From Stratiolaelaps scimitus (Eukaryota; Arthropoda; Arachnida; Mesostigmata; Laelapidae): a stretch of 64,000 nt of DNA. Both the position numbers and the translations under genes were made by a program. Numbering within the stretch: the stretch's first letter is position 1; every line of letters starts with the position of its first letter. Positions 35,140-47,500 of the stretch are shown here, piece by piece. The notes under the pieces are model-generated. The model did no database searches. It was not told the DNA's origin and worked only from the letters and a program-made list of their open reading frames with translations. Where the stretch lies: positions 14,125,001-14,189,000 of the forward strand of contig JABWDB010000005.1 in assembly GCA_019614645.1 (NCBI GenBank), read 5' to 3'.

Positions 35140-37120
35140 ATATGAGCGCTTGCCGGACATAGCACAGTATCAGTGGTTATGACAGATTGCCACTTGATCT
35201 CGCCCATCGATGTTAGGGCATCCTCGATCTTGGACTTGGCAGGTTTCCGACGCCACATACCGACATATGTCTTGCAATTGTTGTCGATTGAATTTGCCCT
35301 CGGGGCTGTCTAAGCTCGCAGCTGCTATACACCGAGCAGTGGACACCTAATTGTGGGGAGTAACCAATTGTGGCTTGCCCCGGCTATGATGAGGCTAGCT
35401 CCATGTAAAAAGTAAACGTTCTTGTACATGCACATATATATTTGGTAGAAGTATACTTGGCTAGGGTCCAGGTATCCAAGTGAGCCGGGTACTCGCCTCG
35501 TTCTGTATAGTAATGGAAGGACACATAGATGACAGTGACATAACTATAAATGTCGATAAGTTATTATAGTTACCGCTACATGGCCGCGTGTCTGTGTGTG
35601 CGCGTGTGTGTGCTTGTATAGTTTACCGGCTGAAATGTACTAATGTAACAATAACTGTGAAATCGACGGATGTATCTGACTGTACGTTTGACTGGTCGTC
35701 GGCGTGTGACGTGAACTGGCTATATTACGTATATTACGTGAGCTAAGAAGGAACACTTGTAAGAAATAGTACATACAGCTCGACTCCCCCAGTGCTCTGG
35801 CGACTGTAAAATTTAGCCTTCAGTCATCGCTATTTGTCATTCGCATATTTATGATTATAATATAATACGCCAACATCGTATTGGAAGTGAACGTTACAGG
35901 ATAGACATTGATTCATATCGATTCGTCATTTTCTTTCATTCAAATTGCTGCAATATTATGAAAATGGTTTTCCCACTCGAAAGTCTACTGCAACGAATAT
36001 TAAATTGATTTTGAGAGCATTGGTGGACCGCGGAAATATATAATATACATAATTAAAGACTCCTGTTATACTAAATGCTAAACATCTTGTGAGGTCTAAC
36101 ACTGCATATCCTAATTGCCGATGATAGTTTTATCTCGGCACCACTGTGTGGCTCAGCCGAATTGTAGTAGTAATTAATGATCTGAAACCCGTTCCGACCA
36201 TTGGCTGCTACAGTCTACCGATCATTGGGTGTTAATGACAGTGGTGGAGACCTGCTGATCTAAATTCGGCTTACAATTGGTGTCGTTTAGGCATAGGCCG
36301 CAGGCCTTTTGCCTTTTCTAATCAACAGGAGCAGCAGTAACAGCGCACACGCACAGCCCATAAGGCTTTGGCCCAATTTGGAAAACTACGCACAAAGCGC
36401 TTTCTGGTGTGGTTGTGAAATACGATGTACACGATCTCGCATTCAGCTGCCGATGTATTATGTGTCTATTCCTGTTGTTGATACATAGCTGTTGCGCTGG
36501 GCCAAGTGGACGAAGCGACTAATCAACTAGGCAGGGTCGCGGCGACATAATCTAAACGAGTGAGGCATTACATATCGTTTGTAGAATCCAAAATTTAGCC
36601 TCATAAGTTACTCAAAATATCTCCACAAGTTACGCCAATTGTTCTATCGCCAACTTATTATATCGACTGGACAGTGATATGTCTCAGTCGAATGAATGGT
36701 GGTACGGGGTTTACGGTACAATTCGAACTCGCTTACTGGGGTAGTCAAATGACTACGTTGGATTTATAAAAACAGCTCCCTTATCATTTTCGATTCTATC
36801 CCTGTGGGAGGTGTCCTCATCGCTAAATTCTAGACATCTGATTACCGTCTGGATATCAACAAATGGCTGTAGCAATGATACGTTGTCGTTTGACGTGTAC
36901 TTGATAGTTACGAAACTATAGGAACCGCGGTATTTTAAGCATCACCATTTATCGGTCGGCCATCCATGCGCAGGTGTGCAGGCAGACTGAGTTATATTTT
37001 ATTTATATATATATATATATATATATGCTCGTGCGAAGAGCAATTAGTCGTCAATATATATATATATATATATTGGCGGGAAATTGCACTTCGGCCGAGA
37101 ATATATTCGGACGCCAACTA
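35140..37120. other. Interval without a supported gene
   Basis: AT-rich, with short frames only and (TA)n tracts at 37003 and 37053. Nothing else was recognised before the mariner boundary. Confidence 0.6.
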
Positions 37121-37817
37121 TTAGGCTGTCCCCTTCAAACTGTCGCCTCTTTAAATGCCAATAACTTTTGAACTACATGAGTTAGAATAAAGATATGAAT
37201 TGGTATGAATTAGAGGCGTATAGGTCTTCAAATTAGATGTCGAACACTCCACACGCATTTTCATCTGCTCAGCAGTCAGTATATGGGGAACCCATTTTGC
37301 ATTGATTTTCTTCATCTTCAGTACATTGGTGACAATTTTATGACATGTCACCCGAGGAATCCCAGTTTCAGCCGACAAAGACCTCATGGACCAAGCTCTA
37401 GTTTGCTCAAAAGCTGCCTCGATTCTGTCAATCCGTTCGTCCCTCGTTGCACCTGATTTGTGGTCCCCACCTCGATGGTCATCGGTGTCCATATCTCCAC
37501 TGTTAAATCCATCGCACCAACGTTGCACCGTTCGCAGGCATAAGGCAGACCTGCCGTACGCGTTCACTAATTGTCGATGGATTTCAGCTGGAGGGTGTTT
37601 TTGGAGAAACAAAAACTTGATGATTTCCCGTTGATTTTTGGGGGAATTTGAACTTTTTGCTGCAGCGTCCATCTTTCTGATCGTATCGAAACCACTCAGC
37701 GTTCGAAAGGAAGCCACGTTCCTACCGCGTGCCCACTCCAAAAATGAACGCATTGTGTGGCGTAGTTCGGGCTGTGCGCCATCCGAAAGGCGCGACAGTT
37801 TGAAGGGGACTACCTAA
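37121..37817 (-). mobile_element. Internally deleted mariner element
   Basis: Both terminal inverted repeats are present: left TTAGGCTGTCCCCTTCAAAC from 37121, and right, in reverse complement from 37817, TTAGGTAGTCCCCTTCAAAC; 24 of the first 26 positions match. A TA target-site duplication flanks it (37119-37120 and 37818-37819), as expected for Tc1/mariner. The element is 697 bp, about half a usual mariner. It keeps the transposase N-terminal region and jumps to the C-terminal end, so it cannot move itself but retains ends a transposase could act on. Confidence 0.93.
37151..37753 (-). pseudogene. Mariner transposase, N-terminal DNA-binding part only
   Basis: A 200-codon frame. The likely family start is Met28 (37672). 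Residues about 43-90 form the first helix-turn-helix (QREIIKFLFLQKHPPAEIHR ... TVQRWCDGFNSG), and 107-150 the second (IEAAFEQTRAWSMRSLSAET ... CHKIV), followed by WVPHILTAEQ. These are hallmarks of mariner (Mos1-type) transposases. After about residue 169 the frame passes directly to a short tail that precedes the inverted repeat. The whole DDD catalytic domain (about 180 residues) is missing, consistent with one internal deletion near 37246. No frameshift or stop occurs in what remains. Confidence 0.93.
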
Positions 37818-37992
37818 TAATTCTCTGCTCGAACAATAGATGCCCTGCAAACCGATCAATGTCTGACTTTACAGTGCAGTCCATGAGAGTCGGAGCACAA
37901 AAGAGAAGATTTCGCAATTTGGCGATGTCCGATTCAAATATCTTCCACACCAGTAATAACGTCACGTGGTAGTTTGGTCGACCCTCGGGGCT

Positions 37993-38031
37993 GATTCACA
38001 GCCAACATTTAACGACCACGGAACTGCTTTC
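37993..38031 (+). repeat. Short dispersed repeat, copy 1
   Basis: It contains TTCACAGCCAACATTTAAC and matches 47284-47322 at 34 of 39 positions. It begins 176 bp right of the mariner. Confidence 0.6.
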
Positions 38032-38534
38032 GACATTACTTCATAAGACGGACCCTTTCAATGCAAATGTGTAACGGTGGCGATCAACACATGGATTCCC
38101 CATCGATCATGCTATCGCGATCTGGCTGGCTTGGAATATATGCCGTTCTCGAGCTCAAGCAATATGCCACCCGAAAATCGCGAGCAAAATTCTTTATTTG
38201 ATTCGTTTAGTAACACAAGCGCTAGCTCATTTAGCACAGTTTCAGGGTCGCATCGTATTGTTTATAGACGTTAACACCGGACAGGGCTGACACACTCCTC
38301 AAAGTACAACGCATTCAAACATCTTTTATCCGATTGACAAATATATCCATCTGGTTCATCTGGTAAACGAAATATGCTATGTTGGCAAGATGTGTCAAGC
38401 TGAACTGAGATGCTAATGATAAAGTGTTTTCGTTGATCTCTTCTCTGTCGTAAATAGACATTGTAGGCAACACAGAAAAGACACCGTTAGTGCAACGTGG
38501 AAGGCCGCCGACGACGAGTCGCTGGGCATTTGCA

Positions 38535-38550
38535 ATGAAGTTCGCCCTGG
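38535..38550 (+). CDS. CPQ: CPQ exon 1 (start codon and start of signal peptide)
   Basis: ATGAAGTTCGCCCTGG followed by donor GTGAGT. Only 16 coding bases, phase 1. It supplies MKFAL, which completes a textbook signal peptide when joined to exon 2; the longer frame read straight through exon 2 from upstream is intron. A 5' UTR must extend left; no TATA box was recognised. Confidence 0.88.
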
Positions 38551-41500
38551 GTGAGTTCGTACACACAGAGTGTATCTATAGTATTTAGTGGCGATATTTT
38601 TAAGGGTACCGTTGCCCGGGGCTGTCGCTGAACATCCCAGGCCGCGCGACATTAGTTCAATTGTTCCCTCTGCGTTGAGACATCTAACTTCTAAGCTTGG
38701 CTAGACGCTGTTCAATCCGGGTCAACAAAAACACAAATTAATATTGTCCCGTAGCAAACACTTGGCCACGCATCAGCATAACCAACTGCTGTTGATCGAT
38801 CTTGAATTTTTTTTTTTGGTGTTTTTGTGAAAACGTCTCTCAAAATATTTCAGCATTTACGTGTTTGGCGTTCGTCGCCGTGGGTACCGTCATGAGCAAG
38901 GTTGATAAGGTTATCGAGCAAAGCTCAAAGGATACGCTGTGCGTGGACAAATTAGACCCTGAGATCTTAAAGGAGATCCATTCGTATCAGCCAGATATCG
39001 ATAGGATCATAAATCACATCACTAATACCGGTGAGTATTGTGTTTGTCGTTTGCTTGAAGGTGTGTTGTCACTAAGGAGTTATCCAGTCAATCGTTGTGC
39101 TGTCGAAAATTTGATGGACATTTTCAAGCCACGATTTTGCTGGACTCACTGTCTCCTGTGGTCTCCGGGATACGAAAAGTAAAATGACGAACGACAGGCC
39201 GCAGCACATGGTATTGTCTAATGTCGAGCTTCCGCTCTGTTGATGCAAGTCATTGATTTTGCGCCACGTTTGGAATTGAAAATCCGATGGCTGGGTGTTC
39301 CTAAGCATAGAGCCGATGTGATCTGAGAGAAAACTAATTTGAAGCAGACAGAGCAAAGGCGTCCCTCCGAATCTACAGAAGCTTCGTCCACTCCCCCTCA
39401 AGCCCCCCCCCCCCCCCAGCCCCTCGTCGGCCTGCTCCTCGATGGGCTAGTCCTGGAATAGGCCGACCTTGTACATCCATCCGTGCTGGACCGAATACAC
39501 CACCTGCGTAACTCTAATCAAACGAAGTGTTGTCTATATTTCACGGCCAACCGAACAGAAGTCCAGTGGAGGGCCTGCACTTATCTTCGATCGGGCAGTG
39601 CCGGCAGGGGTTCAGTTTTGGGTACCAATCGAGCGGAAGCGAGCCTAGAATAAGTGGCATGAAAGAGGCCGACGAAAAGGCCTCGGGTCAAACAAGCAAA
39701 CGAACAAAACGCCGGCGACATCAATCATCGATAGATTTACGCCCAGAATGTCGTTAGACTCCGAGGGTGACTCAATATATTGATTCGAAATTGTGAGCAA
39801 ATCATCCCATTCGAAATGAAGTCGTTAATATTGTTGCTGGTGAGACTCAAGTCTCATCTTACTTCTTCGTAGCGCAAGGAAGGCTTCATTGAAGCCCCTC
39901 AAAATGGACCGATGATATATATATATATATAGCATACTCAGCCCCCGTTTCTCGCGTACCTGATTACGATTGTAATGGACCTACCCATTGTAGCTTCCTG
40001 TCTCGCGCACTCATCGTCTATGACCGCTGATGCCAATGACATCCTTCGGTAACATGTTTATCGAGAAGAACTTATGCCCATAATGCGAAATTACGAAGAA
40101 AATGCCGACATATATCCTCTTTCCATCCATAGTTCGTTTCCGGTATGACGACCGCCTCTTCGTCATCCGACTCTCAACGAGGAAAAGCGGCTATAAATGC
40201 AACAGCAAGATAATACTGCCCCAGTGGTCTTCAGAGAATCACACACCGCTGCCTCCGCACCATATGCTCTTATCGGTCGATACGGTAGTCCGAGAGCACT
40301 TGGGCAACGGAAGAGTAAACGATAGACACTGAGAGAATGATAGTGGTAGATTAAGCACTTCTTCTATATACGCTATATCGTTTTCGGGCGATCAAAAGAT
40401 TCGGTGATACGACACTTGTGTAGGTTAGGGTAGGTTAGATTGCCAGCGTAGCCAGTGTTCGTGTGTTGGCTTTCTATCGTAGCGAAGCTTTAATCTAGCC
40501 TCATCTAGTAAATGCACAAGGTGAGATCGTGCAAGCGAAGGGGAGTATTTCCAGTTGAAATTCAAAGGCTGTGCACACTATCGAATAGGTGGAAGCTTTA
40601 ACGCAATCTGTCATAACGTGACAGAGCGTGAAGGCCAAGAATCGACTGTAACGTGGCTTTACAGCTCTAGTGAGTATCGCCCACTATATTATCACGCGAG
40701 TGTGTAGTATAAGATATTTGCGCCTTGTGAGACGACAATCCCGGAAAGCCCCCGTCTGGACGCCTAAAAATAACTATAGGTGGCTAAGAAAAATAGAGAG
40801 AAATGTGGCTATACTAGACCAGTCATTTATCACCACCCGCAGAGATACCACAACAGGCGGCAGTACTTTCACTACTTAGCACCGTACATATCTCACAACT
40901 CGATAGTAATCAGCTGTTAACTGGCCTGGTTTCAATGACGGCTACTGCTCGCCCCCCCCCCCCGTCCAATGTTCATTTACGAATTAAAACATAACAAATG
41001 CATACGAACGCGTATTTACAACAGATCCATCATCACAGTGCGCTATCGAAGAGTGTGACATAGGGCGGCCGCACGTCTAGCAAACAACGAACATGAAACA
41101 GGCTTTTCTTTAAGAAATGTCTAAGAATAGTTAATAATAATAATAATAATAATAATAACGATCAGTGAATGCCTCTGCTTGTTTGTGTGCACAAAGCGCC
41201 GGCTCGTGTCAGCCTTCTGTTAGTGGTGCTTTATACAATATATTATGTGTGTTGATCTATGTACTTAGTGCCATGTGAGCAGCGCACTTCTGCCTAGTGC
41301 ACCGCTGTACAATATCCATATCTCGTACTCAACAGTCGAGTGATTTGCATAAACGTTGACGTGGCTGGCGAGGAAATAAGTCTGCAACAGCGGGGGGGGG
41401 GGGCTTTTCTTGCCGCACCCCTGATACCACGAAGCAATTGCAATGACACATTCACCAAAATGAGTCTCGTGAACAATCTCGGTAGTCTCTACTAACGCAC

Positions 41501-44500
41501 CTTGTTGTCATTGCTGTTCCCGCATGGTCTGCCCGCCGCCGGGATTATGTGGGGTGTTGTTGGACCGATAGAAAAAGGCGAGACGTGGCGTCAATTGGCG
41601 ACGTTCGTCGATAAATATGGCCCTCGCTTCACGGGAACGACACACCTCGAGAATGCCATCGACGACCGAGTGAAACACTTTAGTGACGTGATTGGCCTCG
41701 GACAATCGCAGGCAGGTGAACTTAAAATGATGACTTTTCCATTAACAGGCAAAGGTATATAATGCAGGTAACGCTTGTGCAATATGGCCCGTGCCATTGC
41801 GATGATCCAGTCAGTGAATTTTTCTTACTCGATCCGTCTCGGAAGGCTTTTCGAGGTAGGGGACACTTGTTACATCCAAGTCCAACAGAATATAAACGAC
41901 TATTAAATTGTGGGTACTCTTTGTTTGCTATACCGCCCACATCGTATCAGGTTCACACGGAAGATGTTCCAGTCCCTCGTTGGGAACGTGGCGAGACTGA
42001 GGCAGTTTTGCTGGATGCATGGGAGGGCGGTCGCAACAAAACGTTAGAGGTGTTGACCCTCGGATACTCTGTGGGAACCCCTTCCGATGCAGGGCTCACG
42101 GCCGACATCGTCGTCGTACAGACCTTTGACGAGCTGCACGCTAAAGCCGACAGTGAGGTACGTGGTGTACATTAATTCTACTTTGCGAATACAGTCTTGA
42201 CGTTGCACGTCAAAAAGAATACGATGCAACGGACGCACACGTCCAAAACAAACGCTTCAACCTGATTTGAGAGAGAGATCAATTCGAGGACATAATGCTG
42301 CAATCATAATGACGCTGATGATGATCGGCGTAATTTTAGATGTAGTGCTTTAATATAATACGCACGGCTCGACAGCGTTTTTTTTTTATTTACGGAAACG
42401 GCGTAAATAGCCAGCGAACTAGCATCGTTCCTCCTAGTACGCTTATCCGCACTGAACGCGCGTGCGGGTAGAGTTCGAAGACAAAAATTTTCCCTCCTTA
42501 ATATATAAACGCAGCCCTGACATCGACTCTCCCCTCCCCGTCAGCCATGAATAATGCACCAAGAACGGCGCAAAAGTAGAAGATGGAGCTGCAAAATTAA
42601 TTCCTGCTCAGAGAAGGACGCCAGTGGAGGCAAAAGCATCCCCGTTGCGTTAGGCAATTCACACGGCACAGTCACATGAGCTCGCTCCGCCTTCTTACCG
42701 TGAGAATCCTTTGAGTCATTCACACATAAACAGACGCAAGCAGATCCGTCTCTCATCGGTGGCACGCAGATGCCCCAGGCTGCATTTCCATAAGTGAACA
42801 TCCATCTCAGTCAACACCTCATTGGTTTGCATAGCCAACCCTCTTCGTATCGAGGACGAGATCGTGTAATGTGTAGAATCTTATTTTTCGTACGTCTATG
42901 TGTTACCTCCACGATTTATGATAGATTCCGAAGTTGTGTTTTGATAGCTAACTATGAACGACGATGTTGTATCATGCAGATTCGTGGTAAAGTCGTTGTA
43001 TACAACCAACCCTACGTCAACTACGGAACAACTGTTCGGTACCGATCGATTGGCGCTTCGGAGGCCGCTGCTAAGGGCGCAGTTGCAGCGCTGATTCGAT
43101 CAGTAACAGGTCACTCTCTATACACACCGCATACCGGCATGATGGCCTATGACCCGAAGCACCCGAAGATACCCGCCATTTCGATCACGGCTGAAGATGC
43201 CGACCTCATGTGGAGGAAACAACAAAGGGGTGAGTGGCCATGCTGCTAATTGTTAGAGCTGGCTAATCGACTCACAGAATTCTAGCATGAAAACCTTGGA
43301 GTGAGTTTGATATGCTGTAGAAAGTGGCCCAGATCCCGTGAATACGGCACGGAAATGATATAGCATAATGGGAAAGTTTACGTTTAATAGGTTTTCGTGC
43401 ATATCATGGTTTGCACATGAGAACTAGTAGTTGCACTATTTAGGTTTCGTTGTAAGGTTGCTGATTAGGTTATCGATCAGCAACCTATCCTGCAATAGAT
43501 AGATCAGCAATTAAGTAATAATAGATACGCAGTATCTCTTTACAGGGAGAAGGAATAGAGAGAGGAATTACAGGTATGGGCGCGGTCGCTGCCAATGTTA
43601 ATCAAATCTCGTGGGGCTACTGTCATTAGACGACGCCACCTCTATCGGCGACCCCTGTCATTTTGAATCACTATTGTTAGCCAGTGCGAGATCCAATATA
43701 TTGCGCACTTCATTGAATGCACCCTGTACAAACTATTGTGCTTCGATTGCGTCCGCAGCGACATCGATCGGCATGAGGGGTCAAACTAGTCATTGAAGGC
43801 CATAATGGTGAGTGCACGTTACAGCACAAGAAATCGATCTGCCTATAAAGAGTAGGCCCATTCGAGCCATGTATAAGAGAGCAGATGTCTCGCGCCTAAG
43901 GAATCCACCACCCCCGTTTAGGTCCATTTGTTCCACGTAATCATCAATGGGAAATCTCTCCGAAGAAAAATAACGCGGGCCTGTACCAGCTCGACTTGAG
44001 TCGCTAACTCGCATCTGTCGCAATTGCCGGATAATCTTCCACTGATTCAATTTGATTCAATTCGAAGCAGGCAATTGCGAGCGACGATAAGTTTGACGAT
44101 ACCACGGAAATGGTATCACATAGTGGAATTATGTATGTGTCCCCTTGGAGGTTCGACAATAGAAATAACAAGGCAGATAGATGGCTACTGTACCGTGATG
44201 GAGAAACGTGCAAGCGCAGACAACCCAACGACCCCTTCTCCGAAGCACATTCAGAAGGGCATTCGCTATTGTTCGATCGCAAACATGAGCCCTTTTTGCA
44301 TTCTTCTGATATTATGTTTATGATTTATAAAAACACGTTCTTTTATATTCGCAAACGTCGAGGAAGGGGGAACTCGAGTTTTCCCCGTTAACCACCGTAC
44401 ATAATCATTGCATAAAGTTACGTTTATGTAGGCCAACTCTAGTCTGTCCATACGATACGGTCTTCTAAATACGCCAGTTATAAAGGCGTTACCCTTCACC

Positions 44501-47500
44501 AGTAAAACGAAAGCTGGTAACTCGTTCAACTAACCAAAAGGTTTGCTCTCCCGCTCAACCAAATTCGATGAGATTGACTGGTATGCATAGGAAATAAATG
44601 GAAAACATCCCCTCGATTCTCCTAACCTCGATGAAGACTACCTGCGTCACGTCGCAATGTGTCAGTTCGTGGCGTCGACTGCGTGCGTCCTCACCCGGGT
44701 CCATCGAGAGAGGCAGAGATATGTTAGGAAGAGGTTTGAATCTGGCCAAGAAGAAGAAAGCCGTTCCTTGCTTAAACTGTCGAATGGAAGAGGCGAAATA
44801 GGGCAAGTACGAGGGGTAGAAGGGGCACTCCGGCGCCGAAAAGACAGGGCCTTGCGTAGCATAGGAATGGAACAACACGCGAGCGAGATTCCGGTCGGCT
44901 CTCTGTCGCTGTCGAGTTCCTGCTCGAAGGATCCTCGAAAGTCTGTGACAGGCGGACAGCTGAGCTTTCTGAACGCATGCCGGGGCTATCAGCTATCGGT
45001 GCATAGGATCGAAGCGGCTGCTGCTGCTGCCGCACGAATAGACAAAGAAGCCGGGCGGTGAAGAGCTCGGCATCCTGCTCTTCTCGGGAGTAGACCATGT
45101 AGGCGACTTCGAATGCGGACAGATGAAGGGGACATACTATTCAAATGAATTTAGCGCGCATTGAAGGAATAAATTGGTCGAGCGATTTATGCGCATCTGT
45201 TGAAGTGGATACCGTGGATACCAAGTTGCATATATATAATATATATATGAATATATATATATAATATATATGCACGCACAGCTGAATACGTATGCATACA
45301 CGTACACTGTCGTAGTGTCATACGAAATGAGACTTTTGGCCAACAACAACTCGTTGTGTTGTTAACCCTTTTTCTTGAGCTGCGTACGTGATTGTTCGAC
45401 AGACAAATCTATTTTATTATGAATTTGTTCCCGTGAGGGTAAATCTATTCTCAAAGGCTTGTCGAGAACATTAAAGATCGTTTTCGACACAGTCGGTGTG
45501 TGCATTCGAACTTTAGTTATCTCCGAGAATAAGATGAAATCCTCCATACACCATCCGAACACTATGATCATTTAATCATTGTGCGTTTTATGTTTGGCGA
45601 AGTCCGTCGCGAGAGTTGGCCCAATGCTTAAATGCCCAGGCAGGTGAGAGCACCCTAAAACAAAGCTTAGCTATATAGTAGTTGAAGCCATTCAGGTTCG
45701 TGTGTTTATCTTGTTTTTTGTTGCGAAACGACACAGGTAACGCGAATAAGGTGACAAACTCGTGTTTTTCTTATAAGAGTGATATTATCATGAATGTAGA
45801 TTTATTCCTCATTCGGTTGCGTGTCTCCTCACTGATTAACAGGTGACAAGCTTCGTATCTTTTTGCGGTCAACGGCCCACTCCCACGACAAGCAAGTGAC
45901 GTCACGCAACATCGTAGCAGAAATGAAAGGCGTAGAGAAGCCGAACGAGCTTGTTATTGTCGGTGGACACATCGACAGCTGGGACGTCGGTCAAGGTAGT
46001 CAATAGGGCGTATGATTTTAGTAGTTACAATGTATAACTGAGATTGTACTGTCACCATGTGACAGTGTTACACTGGTAAATCACGTTATTAAATACAATT
46101 AGCAAAAAGTCAACGGTAATAGACGAGAACACACACCGTTCGTTACTCATTTCAACAATTTTGTCCTCACGCTAAAATTAGCTGAATTATCGGTAGACCT
46201 CGCCATCTGAGTACGTCCCGAAGTTCTTGATGACGTAAGATAGCATGAGACATTTCTGTCTCGAGATTATCAGTAATGTCAATTTATCTCCCTGAGCGTT
46301 GGTAATGGCGCTCGCTGGCTCGTTCGAAAGAAAGAAAGCTCAGGAGAGTTCACTACATTTTGTTTAGTAGTACAAATGTTCTGCTGATTTCTCTGCCAGT
46401 ATTTTTTGGTAAAGCTTTGGCAGTCGAATTAAAAATGAAATCCTTGAGAAGTTTGCTCAAGATCGTTTGACAGGTGCTGTGTGCTATCTGCTAATGACCC
46501 CTAACTACGATAGTTTCTACTTGCTTGCTTGCCATTTCGAAACACCACAGGCGCAATGGATGACGGCGGAGGTTCTGCGATCTCCTGGCGCACTCTTGAG
46601 GTGATTAAGACTCTTGGATTGACTCCTCGTCGGACGATTCGAGCAGTTCTTTACACGGCGGAGGAGATGGGTATTCTCGGTGGGCAGGCCTACTACAAAG
46701 CGCACAAGGGAACTTCCGCAGATGTCCAGTTCATTATGGAATCCGACTACGGGACGTTTACGCCGCTCGGCATATCAACCTCTGCCAAGAATGATCAGGT
46801 GGGTGGCAACTTTTGCGCAACATAAACATTGTCTTTATCGGAATGAATACCTATGGCATAGATGAAGTTTACTGCTACAACAGATTGCAGATAGCCAAAA
46901 ACCAGTGGTGAGTCGTTACAGCCACAGCCCACATGAAGTCGGTGGAAGATACACGATACAATACAATTCATAGATAATATCACATGGAGAATATCGGAAA
47001 TTGACGTGTTGCATACGTCTGTTAAACTATGATGACTGGACCGCTGCGCTGAAATTTAGACTCACGAAATTAGTAGACGAAATCTCCCTCAAGCTCAGGC
47101 TTGCCTTTTAAGCCTTTAGTCTGATAAAGTTTGAAAAGGCGAGCAAACACAAGATACGGCGACGCACCAAAAGCGATATACTCTCAATTGTAATTGTACC
47201 CATACATCTTGTTCAAGGCATTACCATTCGTAAGGTAATCTCGTCTCAGTAGGTTAGTTATAATATAATAAAGTTTCCAGACCGACTCACAGCCAACATT
47301 TAACATCCACAGTACTGCTTTCTGTAGGTTAGCTATACAGACAGGTTAGCTTCTAGTTGACACCATAGTACTGCATTCGAATATGAATTAATAACAATTC
47401 TATTATTGTCCTACGAACAATTAATATTATTATTAACAATGATTGTTCTTATCGATAATAATTGTTCCTATTAACAACAATTCTATTATTGTCCTAATAA

